60,469 nt of DNA, taken from Prevotellaceae bacterium UBA2448 (GTDB lineage: Bacteria > Bacteroidota > Bacteroidia > Bacteroidales > Bacteroidaceae). The notes beneath the pieces are model-generated. The model worked only from the letters and a program-made list of their open reading frames with translations, searched no databases and had not been told where the DNA came from. Made by a program: the position numbers and the translations under genes. Shown here one piece after another: positions 16,267-24,528 of the stretch. Each line of letters opens with the position of its first letter. The stretch's first letter is position 1. Where the stretch lies: assembly GCA_002342585.1 (NCBI GenBank), contig DDQG01000003.1:12461-72929 (forward strand), written 5' to 3'.

Positions 16267-17796
16267 ATGGTATTGTTATATCTTTTGTTGTTATTTCTTT
16301 GTAGTCCGTTTTCAGCTGCTGCCGAGGAGAAAGGAGTGAGTATGACGAATCCGTTGCTCTATTCTGATGTGCCCGATCCAGACGTGATTTGTGTGGGGAA
16401 GGATTACTATATGATAAGTACCTCAATGCACATGTCGCCCGGAGCACCCATTATGCATTCACGAAATATGAAACACTGGCAGACTGTCAGTTATGTGTTT
16501 GATACATTGAATGAGAGTCCAGCCAACGACCTTGAAGGTGGAAATATATACGGCAAGGGACAATGGGCTGCATCGTTGCGATACAGCAAAGGCGTGTATT
16601 ATGTTTTCTTCGGCACAGGCAGACATTCGTACGTTTATACAACTGCCGACCCTAAAGGTAAGTGGACTTTGAAGACAAAGTTGAAGCGGTACTACCACGA
16701 TGCTTCGTTACTGGTTGATTCAGACGAGAAGATATACCTGGTGCATTGCATGGGCGGAGCTCTGTATGTAAAGCAGTTTACCGATGACATGCATGGATTC
16801 ACTGACGGAGATGGAAATGGTACGAAAATCATTTCCATCAAAGAAAGGACTCTGCACGAGGGTGTGCATGCTTATAAAATTGATGGAAAGTATTACATGA
16901 CTACCATATGGTGGCCAGCAGGGGGAATACGCACAGAACTCTGTTTCCGTTCTGACAACCTTATTGGACCGTACGAACGCAAGACTATCCTTTGTGATGA
17001 TCTTGGTTTCCCGCATCATGGTGTGGCACAAGGTGGTATTTGGCAAGCTGCAAACAAACAATGGTATGCCATGCTCTTTCAGGACCATGAAGGAGTAGGG
17101 CGCATCCCTTACTTGTTGCCCTGCAGATGGGTGGATGGTTGGCCTATGCTCGGAGATGAAAACGGGAAGGCGCCTACACATTTCGTTATTCCTGGAGTGA
17201 AGGAAAAGGGTGGTGCGACCATCGTTTGCAGTGATGATTTTTCTGACTCAAAACTCAATCTTGCTTGGCAGTGGAACCACAATCCGGATGATGCATTGTG
17301 GGGGTTGACGGAGCGTAAGGGCTTTCTGAGACTACGCACAGGAAAGGTGGTAAGTAATGTCTTTGAAGCCAGAAATACACTTACTCAGCGTACTATGGGA
17401 CCGCAGTGTGAGGGTACTGTGCGTATGGATATTAGCAGGATGTTGTTGGGCGATCATGCTGGACTGCTCGCGTTCTGTTCACAACCTGGAGGACTGACTA
17501 TTGTAAAGACCGAGGATGGTTATCTGTTGCAAATGAGCGACCGCGGAGAAGTAAGGGCACAAGAACCGCTGTCTGCTACCGAGGTGTGGCTGCGGATGAG
17601 TTGCGACTTCACTACCGACACTGCCACTTTTTATTATAGTACTGATGGAAAGGAATTTTTGCCTCTCGGCACTCCGTTCCATATGATTTTCAGTATGGAC
17701 CATTTTACTGGCAATAAGTTCGCCATATTCAACTATGCAACCCAACACTCTGGTGGCTATGTTGATGTGGATAGCTTTGAGTTTAACTTAAAATGA
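16267..17796 (+). CDS. Glycoside hydrolase family 43 (beta-xylosidase/arabinofuranosidase-like)
   Basis: The 509-residue protein starts with a signal peptide (to about residue 19, SAAAEE). The five-bladed propeller of GH43 is marked by SDVPDPDVICVGKDYYMISTSM near 30-52 (catalytic base Asp), YHDASLLVD near 143 (pKa-modulating Asp) and LHEGVHAYKIDGKYYM near 196 (acid Glu). From about residue 315 a concanavalin-like beta-sandwich follows (DDFSDSKLNLAWQWNHNPD), as in xylosidase-type GH43 enzymes. It should cleave xylose or arabinose from hemicellulose or pectin side chains. The msrA start follows after 31 bases without an evident separate promoter, so read-through is possible. Confidence 0.9.
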   Translation: MVLLYLLLLFLCSPFSAAAEEKGVSMTNPLLYSDVPDPDVICVGKDYYMISTSMHMSPGAPIMHSRNMKHWQTVSYVFDTLNESPANDLEGGNIYGKGQWAASLRYSKGVYYVFFGTGRHSYVYTTADPKGKWTLKTKLKRYYHDASLLVDSDEKIYLVHCMGGALYVKQFTDDMHGFTDGDGNGTKIISIKERTLHEGVHAYKIDGKYYMTTIWWPAGGIRTELCFRSDNLIGPYERKTILCDDLGFPHHGVAQGGIWQAANKQWYAMLFQDHEGVGRIPYLLPCRWVDGWPMLGDENGKAPTHFVIPGVKEKGGATIVCSDDFSDSKLNLAWQWNHNPDDALWGLTERKGFLRLRTGKVVSNVFEARNTLTQRTMGPQCEGTVRMDISRMLLGDHAGLLAFCSQPGGLTIVKTEDGYLLQMSDRGEVRAQEPLSATEVWLRMSCDFTTDTATFYYSTDGKEFLPLGTPFHMIFSMDHFTGNKFAIFNYATQHSGGYVDVDSFEFNLK

Positions 17797-17827
17797 ATAT
17801 TTATATTTAAATGAAATACAAATTAAT

Positions 17828-18352
17828 ATGAATGTAAAAGATATTTACTTAGCAGGAGGGTGTTTCTGGGGCACAGAACATTTTTTTAAACAAATCGAAG
17901 GAGTTGTGGAAACAGAAGTAGGATTCGCAAACGGACACACAGAGAATCCGACTTATAAGGAAGTATATACCGACCAAACGGGATATGCCGAAACGGTTCA
18001 TGTAAAGTATAATCCCGAGGTGGTTAGTCTGGAGTTCCTCCTTCGTATGTTCTTCAAGGCTATCGACCCAGTGAGCCTAAATAAGCAGGGACATGATGAA
18101 GGTACTCGTTACCGCACAGGAATCTACTACACGGATGTAGCAGACTTGGATGTAATAAACAAGGTTTTTGATGAGGAGCAGAAACAGTACAATCAACCGC
18201 TCGCTGTGGAGCGTCAGCCACTTGACCGTTTCTACACTGCTGAAGAATACCATCAAGATTATTTAGATAAAAATCCTACCGGCTACTGCCACCTGCCCGA
18301 GGCATTATTCGAATTTGCAAGGAAAGCGAAAGAAGTAAGAGGGAAGAAGTAA
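17828..18352 (+). CDS. msrA: Peptide methionine-S-sulfoxide reductase
   Basis: The 174-residue protein is a standard MsrA. The catalytic GGCFWGTEH has its cysteine at residue 12, and the family continues with VGFANGHTENPTYKEV near 38, GYAETVHVKYNP near 57 and RYRTGIYYTD near 96. It repairs oxidised methionine (S-epimer) in the cytoplasm; no signal peptide is present. There is no fused MsrB domain. The stop codon falls at the start of a repeat array. Confidence 0.95.
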   Translation: MNVKDIYLAGGCFWGTEHFFKQIEGVVETEVGFANGHTENPTYKEVYTDQTGYAETVHVKYNPEVVSLEFLLRMFFKAIDPVSLNKQGHDEGTRYRTGIYYTDVADLDVINKVFDEEQKQYNQPLAVERQPLDRFYTAEEYHQDYLDKNPTGYCHLPEALFEFARKAKEVRGKK

Positions 18353-18440
18353 GAGGGATGATGTGAGATGGAAGATGTGAGATGTAAGATGTAAGATGTA
18401 AGATGTAAGAGGGATGATGTAAGATGTAAGAGGGAAGGGA
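18352..18440. repeat. AAGATGT/GAGATGT tandem array
   Basis: At least eight imperfect 7-bp units (AAGATGT, GAGATGG, GAGATGT) are interspersed with AAGAGGGA. The array begins at the msrA stop. The unit is the same as the in-frame repeat of the radical SAM gene at 9294-9335. Confidence 0.85.
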
Positions 18441-18521
18441 AGGGGTGATAAGATTGGACAAAGAAAACGGCACCGGTTTGCGTACCATTCAGGAGCATGC
18501 CGATGCCGTTGCGATAGTATT

Positions 18522-18555
18522 AAGGTGAGCATGTCAGGAGAGTCTCACCTTTTTA
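18522..18555. terminator. Hairpin terminator downstream of msrA region
   Basis: AAGGTGAG (18522-18529) pairs perfectly with CTCACCTT (18544-18551), followed by TTTT. It suits termination of plus-strand transcripts and lies just before the convergent lipoprotein gene. Confidence 0.7.
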
Positions 18556-18579
18556 TGCAGGAATTGTCAGACACTTTGA

Positions 18580-19752
18580 TTAGTAATATGTGATATCGCG
18601 TGTTTGTTTGGTAGTAGTTCCATCGCTTGAGATTACTTTACGCGAAGTCCAGTTGCCATGTCCATCCACATCAGTGTTTTCGTACGTTTCGTCGTATGGT
18701 TCTATCATATCCATGCCGCCAAATTCGAAGTGCCTCTTCACGATATTGCCTTTTGGGTCGTAAGTAGTTGTCTCCGTGCTTATATCGTCATAATAGTGGG
18801 AATGGTACTTTATGACCTTGCCCATCTCATTATATGTGTATTCCTCACCGTTTCCGTCTGCATCGGCTTTGCCCGATATGATACGTCCTTCGCTGTCGCG
18901 CTTGATGCCTTGAGGATAGACCGAAGCCAAAGGCTGTCCGTTGTGTGTGAGCCAGAAACCGTTCTCGTCAAAAGTACGTACTGTGTTTCCCCAATCATTT
19001 TTGATTACACAACTCTTTACAGGACCCTGCAGATCAAACAATCCCAGTTCTCCATGCACACCGTCAATAACTGCTTTGCTGGCAACCTGGATGACGATTT
19101 TCTTAGTCTTGAGGATGTAGCTGTTGAAGAACCTCTTGGTATCTTCGTAATTTTTAGTTCCGTAAAAATCCTCTATATCGCAGATTAAATCCACGTTCTC
19201 GTCTCCTTCTTTGGAATAGGTGAAGAACGATCGGATATTGTATACTAAACTGTCGTTAGCGTCGTACATGCATACACTAAGCACCTCTCCCTCTGCATCG
19301 GAAACCGGTTTCAGCACTGCTTTCAATCTTAGTTTAACCTGAACATCGCTGTTGTACAGCGGCTCGTTCTCGTATTTGATGTCGATGCTGACAGCGGTTA
19401 AAGGCTCTACCATACTGAAGACACCTTCCTCGCCAGTAAGTTCAGTAGGTACAGTCATTCCGATGGCATTATCCTTAGTCTCCAAGAAGTGGCGTATAGA
19501 CTGTTCGAATTGGCTGCTAATCTCCTGTATTTCACTTTTGTCCACCTTCGCATTCTCATCCTTCTTCAAAGCATTCCACGCCTCTGATCTCACAGTTTCA
19601 AACTGCTCTTTCAGGTCGTACATTGAGTAGATAGCTTCACCTACTTCGCCAAGAAAATTTTCACTTACATAACTAGGGGCAGACTTACTGCCACATGCAG
19701 CCAGAATGACTAATGTTCCAGCTACCAAAACTGATGTGATAGTCTTTTTCAT
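18580..19752 (-). CDS. Lipoprotein with RHS/YD-like C-terminal repeats
   Basis: The 390-residue protein has a lipoprotein signal with lipobox LAAC at residues 17-20. The N-terminal half is helical (about 25-100), followed by a beta-rich section (110-240). The last 140 residues contain short strands of YD/RHS type, for example WGNTVRTFDENGF, DSEGRIISGKADADGNGEEYTY, NEMGKVIKYHSHYYDD and YDPKGNIVKRHFEFGG. Similar proteins are common but uncharacterised in Bacteroidetes. It has a single promoter (19808-19815) and no operon partners. A surface or periplasmic role is inferred only from the lipobox. Confidence 0.75.
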   Translation of the reverse strand: MKKTITSVLVAGTLVILAACGSKSAPSYVSENFLGEVGEAIYSMYDLKEQFETVRSEAWNALKKDENAKVDKSEIQEISSQFEQSIRHFLETKDNAIGMTVPTELTGEEGVFSMVEPLTAVSIDIKYENEPLYNSDVQVKLRLKAVLKPVSDAEGEVLSVCMYDANDSLVYNIRSFFTYSKEGDENVDLICDIEDFYGTKNYEDTKRFFNSYILKTKKIVIQVASKAVIDGVHGELGLFDLQGPVKSCVIKNDWGNTVRTFDENGFWLTHNGQPLASVYPQGIKRDSEGRIISGKADADGNGEEYTYNEMGKVIKYHSHYYDDISTETTTYDPKGNIVKRHFEFGGMDMIEPYDETYENTDVDGHGNWTSRKVISSDGTTTKQTRDITYY

Positions 19753-19807
19753 CGCATTACGTTTTTAAAAGGGTTATTAGATTTTATAAAACATGATATT
19801 TCTGTTG

Positions 19808-19815
19808 CAAATATA
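19808..19815 (-). promoter_or_regulatory. -7 box for lipoprotein gene
   Basis: Minus-strand TATATTTG, an exact TAnnTTTG match 55 bases before the ATG, implies a short leader. Confidence 0.55.
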
Positions 19816-19837
19816 GGATAAAATTATATATCATCTA

Positions 19838-21424
19838 CTACATTCCTCGCTCTGCCCAGTCGCCGCGATCGAGGTTGCGATAACCGATTGCTTCTGCAAT
19901 GTGGGGTGCTTGAATGTTTTCCGAACCTTCTAAGTCTGCTATGGTGCGGGCTACCTTCAATATTCTATTGTAGGCACGTGCTGAGAGCTTCAGGCGTTCC
20001 ATAGCCATGCGAAGCATCTCGAGCGACTGTGCGTCTGGTTCGGCAAATTCGTGAAGCATTTTCTCAGTCATCTGAGCGTTGCAATGGATACGGCCTCTTC
20101 CCCCGCTCTCCCCCGTAGGGAGGGAGCTAAATCGTTCTTCCTGAATCTTTCGAGCTGCAATGACGCGTTCACGGATAGTTGCAGACGACTCTCCCGGTTT
20201 CATCTTCGATAGTTTTGCAAATGGCACAGTCTGCACTTCACACTGTATATCGATACGGTCGAGCAGTGGACCGCTTATTTTGTTCATGTAACGCTGAATC
20301 TGTCCTGGGGTACAGACACACTGGTGCAGGGCATCACCATGATAACCACAAGGACATGGGTTCATGGATGCTACGAGCATAAAGGAGCAGGGGAGAGTGA
20401 AGTTGTAACGGGCACGTGAAACAGTGATTACGCGGTCTTCAAGCGGCTGACGAAGAGTTTCCAGTACACTGCGATTAAACTCTGGCAACTCATCCAGAAA
20501 TAGCACTCCGTTATGTGCCAAACATATTTCACCAGGCATAAATGTATTTCCACCACCTACTAAGGCAACATCAGAAACTGTGTGGTGGGGTGCGCGGAAG
20601 GGACGCTGACTGATGAGCGAGGTGTCTTTATGCAGTTTTCCTGCTATACTATGTATCTGTGTGGTCTCCAGACTCTCGTGGAGCGAGAGAGGTGGAAGGA
20701 TGGAGGGCAGTCTTTTTGCCATCATACTTTTTCCGCAGCCCGGACTGCCTACAAGAATTATGTTGTGCCCGCCTGAGGCTGCGACCTCGAATGCACGTTT
20801 TACGTTTTCTTGTCCTTTCACGTCGGCAAAGTCCAGAGAATAGTTGGTTTGGTTAGCGAAAAACTCCTCTCGGGTATTTACTACAGTAGGTTGTAAACTG
20901 GTCTGACCACTAAGGAAATCAGTCACTTCGTTGAGTTTTCGTATGCCATATACAGATACGTTATCTACAACGGCAGCCTCACGTTCGTTTTCTTTTGGTA
21001 CAAAAAGATTCTGAATGCCCATGCTACGTGCTTTGATGGCAATGGGAAGCGCTCCTTTTATCGGCATTACGGTGCCGTCGAGTCCCAGTTCTCCAATGAA
21101 CATAGAGTGATTGAGCATCTCGCGGTCAAATTCACATGTATCGTACGACGATAATACTCCGATGGTGATGGGCAGGTCAAGTCCTGTGCCTTCCTTTTTC
21201 AGGTCAGCTGGAGCCAGGTTAACAACGATAGAACGTTTGCTGAGTTGGAATCCGTTTAGTCGGAGTGCTGCAAATACTCGTTCCTGACTCTCCTTGACTG
21301 CGTTGTCTGGAAGTCCGACAATGGTAAATCGTGGTTGTAAGCCCGCACTGAAAGAATCAACTTCTACTTTGATAGGAATAGCCTCAAGCCCTTGCAGTGT
21401 GGCACTATTTATTTGTGATAACAC
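19838..21424 (-). CDS. comM: YifB/ComM family Mg-chelatase-like ATPase
   Basis: The 528-residue protein has the family's N-terminal Lon-protease-like domain (GLPDNAVKESQERVFAALRLNGF; LAPADLKKEGTGLDLPIAIG-type region near 70-95). It also has an AAA+ Mg-chelatase domain with Walker A GSPGCGKS near 227, Walker B GVLFLDELPEF near 305 and the CPCGYHG metal-type loop near 355. ComM in Gram-negative bacteria is a hexameric helicase that extends heteroduplex during natural transformation. A repeat-coded insert, about SSLPTGESGGRGR near residue 434, separates the usual ERF and NAQM motifs and makes it slightly longer than relatives. It is monocistronic, with a TATCTTCG promoter variant. Confidence 0.92.
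   Translation of the reverse strand: MLSQINSATLQGLEAIPIKVEVDSFSAGLQPRFTIVGLPDNAVKESQERVFAALRLNGFQLSKRSIVVNLAPADLKKEGTGLDLPITIGVLSSYDTCEFDREMLNHSMFIGELGLDGTVMPIKGALPIAIKARSMGIQNLFVPKENEREAAVVDNVSVYGIRKLNEVTDFLSGQTSLQPTVVNTREEFFANQTNYSLDFADVKGQENVKRAFEVAASGGHNIILVGSPGCGKSMMAKRLPSILPPLSLHESLETTQIHSIAGKLHKDTSLISQRPFRAPHHTVSDVALVGGGNTFMPGEICLAHNGVLFLDELPEFNRSVLETLRQPLEDRVITVSRARYNFTLPCSFMLVASMNPCPCGYHGDALHQCVCTPGQIQRYMNKISGPLLDRIDIQCEVQTVPFAKLSKMKPGESSATIRERVIAARKIQEERFSSLPTGESGGRGRIHCNAQMTEKMLHEFAEPDAQSLEMLRMAMERLKLSARAYNRILKVARTIADLEGSENIQAPHIAEAIGYRNLDRGDWAERGM
20092..20134 (-). repeat. GC-rich palindromic repeat inside comM
   Basis: The stretch has the form of the window's CTCCC/GGGAG palindromes: CTCTCCCCC, then GTAGGGAGGGAG. 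It encodes the extra Gly/Ser/Arg-rich segment of ComM. The flanking protein sequence is conserved on both sides, as if the segment had been inserted in frame. Confidence 0.65.
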
Positions 21425-21448
21425 GTCAGGTTAGTTTATAATTTAAGG

Positions 21449-21456
21449 CGAAGATA
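21449..21456 (-). promoter_or_regulatory. -7 variant box for comM
   Basis: Minus-strand TATCTTCG, one change from TAnnTTTG, followed by C, is the same octamer found before purT and the ligase-ACP-acyltransferase gene. Confidence 0.5.
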
Positions 21457-21541
21457 TGCATAATATTTTATACTGCCATGAAAAAGAAAGAAAAACTTTG
21501 AGACTGTGGGGCTTTGAGGCTGATATGCCAAAAAAAATGTG

Positions 21542-21549
21542 TACCTTTG
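21542..21549 (+). promoter_or_regulatory. -7 box for outer-membrane barrel gene
   Basis: TACCTTTG followed by CA lies 40 bases before the ATG at 21590. Confidence 0.7.
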
Positions 21550-21589
21550 CAGCCGGATTCCATTTTAAGGTGCGGAAGATACAGACTGA

Positions 21590-23311
21590 ATGAAAAAGAA
21601 AACTCCTAATATATTCCTTGTGATTATATTTCTTCTTTGCTCTCTCGTGATGAGGGCAGAGGAGCCGATTGTCGAGTTTGAAGGCAATAAATACACCATC
21701 CATGTGGAGCAGTTGAATCCCGACAGGGAGATGACGCTGCTCGACGTGCTGCATATGTGTCCCGAACTGATGTCTTCCGATGCTAAATCGCTTACTGCCG
21801 ACTACCTGCTGAGTGTGGATGATATCATGCTTGGTGTAGAATACGAACCTCTGCTCGAAGGTATCAAAGCATGCGATCTCAACGAAGTGGTGGTATGCAC
21901 CTATGGTGCTGTGAACAATGCCATGGACGGCACTATGGGCTCCATCGACCTTCACTTTAAAGAGGGCAGGGGACTGTCGGGCAAGGCATCCGTCAGCGGA
22001 AGTACCTACGGCAACGGACAACTCTTTACCAATATAACCCACGAGAGCGACAAACTCGCCATCCGCGGTTTTGGTCAGGGCGGACTGCTCTATGGCAAAG
22101 CTGATCCTATATCGGGCGGTACTGTAAAATCTGACAAAAAGTTGGAAAACGTCATGCTTTTCGTTGATTGGAAAGTAACCGAACGCGATCTGCTGACGCT
22201 GAAACTCCAGCAGGGCTATAGTAAACAGAACGACAAAACTGAAATTCCCGACTTAGATAGCGATGACATTCTTGTCCGTCAGCGGTGGGGCGAACTTTCA
22301 GCTACCTATGAGCGCACTCTCAACGATAATGAAGCATACCTTTACATTGAGTCCGGCTTCAACTTTGACAAGAACGACCTTTCCGATATGGAGGCTCAGA
22401 CTGCAGTGCCCTGGTGGATAGGCGAGGTTGGCATTCCCCTCTTTCGCCAATCGCTCATGCTCACAGCTGGCTACGAAGGAGGCTATGCAAATATATGGTA
22501 CCCCTCGTCGCTTCGTGAACAGATACTCAACAACGACCTCTACCTCATGCTCGACTTCAAGAAGGGACCGTGGATTCTCAGTATTGGCGACCGTTTCCGT
22601 CATAACACTTTCTGGGACAAACACTACGACGAGGAACCACGCTACCTGTGGTCGTACAACCGCTTTGACCATGCTTTCCATGTCAGTGCAGGCTTTCGTG
22701 CAGGGCGCCACTTCGTGCAGGGCATATTCAGTCGCAGTTTCTTCAATCCCACACCCATAGAATTCCATTCATACCTCGAATCCACAGCAGTGCACCACAA
22801 TACCAACTATAAGACCAATCTCGCATGGCGTTCCGAACTGCGCTACACCTTCCAGACTCCGCGTCTTGTAACCACGTTCAGCGTCAACCACACTCTCCTG
22901 AATGACATGCCCACTCCCGACCATTCCACTTTCGGACTTGGAGCAACAGCTACATGGAACGCAGGAAAATTCCGTCTTACGGGCGGAGCCAACCTCTACC
23001 ACCTCCGTATCGACAACGCAGAACCAATCAACCATACATACTACACCCTCAAACTGGCTCCTGTCCTGCTGCTCGGAAGCGGCTTCCGTATCTCCTCGGT
23101 ACTTATCTTCAACAGCAGGAACATGGCAGTCCTCAACGAGCACGCCCATCTTTTTGCTTCCGTAAAACTGGGGAAAGACCTCGGCAAGCACTTCCATGTC
23201 TTTGCCGACTTCCACGATCTTGCCGATCAACTCAAAGGTGAAAGTTACCTCCTTTTTCAGTCCTACCATAATCGTGCCGTCACCCTCGGATTCACTTACT
23301 ATATAAAATAA
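21590..23311 (+). CDS. TonB-receptor-like outer-membrane barrel without N-terminal domain
   Basis: The 573-residue protein has a signal peptide (to about residue 24, MRAEE). A reduced plug-like region follows (LDVLHMCPELMSS... VDDIMLGVEYEP... DLNEVVVCTYGAVNNAMDGTMGSIDLHFKEG, about 45-125), then about 20 beta-strands to the C-terminal FTYYIK. No carboxypeptidase-like domain or TonB box is seen and the barrel is shorter than SusC-type receptors. The gene is alone, without a SusD partner. It may be a passive or specialised channel descended from a TonB receptor. Codon use is richer in C-ending codons and GC than its neighbours, which may indicate a different origin or expression level. Confidence 0.7.
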   Translation: MKKKTPNIFLVIIFLLCSLVMRAEEPIVEFEGNKYTIHVEQLNPDREMTLLDVLHMCPELMSSDAKSLTADYLLSVDDIMLGVEYEPLLEGIKACDLNEVVVCTYGAVNNAMDGTMGSIDLHFKEGRGLSGKASVSGSTYGNGQLFTNITHESDKLAIRGFGQGGLLYGKADPISGGTVKSDKKLENVMLFVDWKVTERDLLTLKLQQGYSKQNDKTEIPDLDSDDILVRQRWGELSATYERTLNDNEAYLYIESGFNFDKNDLSDMEAQTAVPWWIGEVGIPLFRQSLMLTAGYEGGYANIWYPSSLREQILNNDLYLMLDFKKGPWILSIGDRFRHNTFWDKHYDEEPRYLWSYNRFDHAFHVSAGFRAGRHFVQGIFSRSFFNPTPIEFHSYLESTAVHHNTNYKTNLAWRSELRYTFQTPRLVTTFSVNHTLLNDMPTPDHSTFGLGATATWNAGKFRLTGGANLYHLRIDNAEPINHTYYTLKLAPVLLLGSGFRISSVLIFNSRNMAVLNEHAHLFASVKLGKDLGKHFHVFADFHDLADQLKGESYLLFQSYHNRAVTLGFTYYIK

Positions 23312-23349
23312 AAATGTATAGTAACATTCATGTTTTAAGAAAACGAAGG

Positions 23350-23386
23350 AACCGGTTCCAGTGTTTATGAAAAACAGGAACCGGTT
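23350..23386. terminator. Terminator-like hairpin between convergent genes
   Basis: AACCGGTTCC (23350-23359) pairs perfectly with GGAACCGGTT (23377-23386) around a 17-base loop. The left arm is also itself a palindrome (GGAACCGGTTCC). It separates the barrel gene (+) from the peptidase gene (-). Confidence 0.65.
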
Positions 23387-23410
23387 ACTTTGTTTTGTTC
23401 AGTAAGCTTC

Positions 23411-24325
23411 TTATAGATTCTCATAGCGAATGGAGAACGTGTTGCCCTTCGAGAGGTCGCCTGTAGTCCATCCTTTCTTAAACCAGCGTTCGCGCTGTTC
23501 CGAAGTGCCGTGAGTGTAAGTCTTTGCATTTGTATAACCCTGAGCCTTCTTTTGCAGGTAGTCGTCACCGATTTTCTGTGCCGTGACGAGAGCCTCTTCA
23601 AGGTCGCCCTTCTCCATCGAATTGAACATCTTGTTTTCGTAATGTCCCCACACGCCGGCATAGAAGTCTGCCTGCAGCTCTATCTGCACACTAATCTTAT
23701 TCGCGTCGGTTGAGTTCAGTTGCGCCATCTGCTTGTGAGCTTTGCCAAGATCGCCCAGCAGGTTTTGTACGTGGTGACCAACCTCGTGGGCAATGACATA
23801 AGCGTAGGCAAAATCGCCGTCGGCTCCCAGAGTCTTTTTCATGTCGCGGAAGAAACTCAGGTCGATATACACCTTCTGGTCAGCAGAACAGTAGAAAGGT
23901 CCCATTGCGGCACTGCCGTTTCCGCAACCTGTCTGTATGCTTCCTGTGTACATCACAAGGATAGGGGCTTCGTACTGGCGTCCCATCTCCTGGAACTTGC
24001 GTGTCCACACGTCTTCGGTGCTGGCAAGAATCTGGCGAGTAAAGAGAGCCAGTTCTTCTTCTTCCTGTGTACCTACATATGTGCCATCGGATGTCTGTTC
24101 TGTATATTCAGGACTGACGCCTCCGACCATTTGCATCATCTTGCTCAGGTCACCACCTGACATGATGAAAAGGAATGCCAAAACGATGATGATTGTGCCA
24201 CAACCCATTCGTCCTTTGACACCTCCGATAGGTATCATGCCTCCGAATGGACTGCCTCCACCGCGTGAACTACTGCCACGCATGTCTTCAATGTTTGAGC
24301 TTTCGCGTCTTCCGTCTAATCGCAT
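23411..24325 (-). CDS. Neutral zinc metallopeptidase, YpfJ family
   Basis: The 304-residue protein has a charged N-terminus (MRLDGRRESSN), a glycine-rich stretch, one transmembrane helix (GCGTIIIVLAFLFIMSGG, about 42-59) and a peptidase domain with the zinc motif HEVGHHVQ near residue 184. CSADQKVYIDLSFF precedes it, and a downstream ELQADFYAGVWGHY (about 220) supplies the third ligand. This matches the YpfJ/KPN_02809 family. The N-in single-helix topology puts the catalytic domain in the periplasm. The substrate is not known. A complete promoter precedes it. Confidence 0.92.
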   Translation of the reverse strand: MRLDGRRESSNIEDMRGSSSRGGGSPFGGMIPIGGVKGRMGCGTIIIVLAFLFIMSGGDLSKMMQMVGGVSPEYTEQTSDGTYVGTQEEEELALFTRQILASTEDVWTRKFQEMGRQYEAPILVMYTGSIQTGCGNGSAAMGPFYCSADQKVYIDLSFFRDMKKTLGADGDFAYAYVIAHEVGHHVQNLLGDLGKAHKQMAQLNSTDANKISVQIELQADFYAGVWGHYENKMFNSMEKGDLEEALVTAQKIGDDYLQKKAQGYTNAKTYTHGTSEQRERWFKKGWTTGDLSKGNTFSIRYENL

Positions 24326-24411
24326 AGTGTTTAAGTATTTAGATATGTATTAGATTTTTAAATTGAAAGTCCCTGCCATTAATGGTTACACGACTTTTTT
24401 AACGATTTATG

Positions 24412-24443
24412 CAAAGGTACAACAATGAACTGAAACTTCCAAA
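24412..24443 (-). promoter_or_regulatory. Full -33/-7 promoter for zinc peptidase
   Basis: Minus-strand TTTG (24443-24440), a 20-base spacer and TACCTTTG (24419-24412) match both promoter elements. Confidence 0.75.
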
Positions 24444-24528
24444 AAACATGATTTGAAAACTGACGAAGCTGCCCTTCGCGAATGAAATCAGCCTTATATC
24501 GCTCGCTATATGTTGTTATCTTTATTAT

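Noticed and set aside
18352..18440. Array that might be taken for a CRISPR
   Set aside because: Units are 7 bp with no regular spacers; no cas genes nearby.
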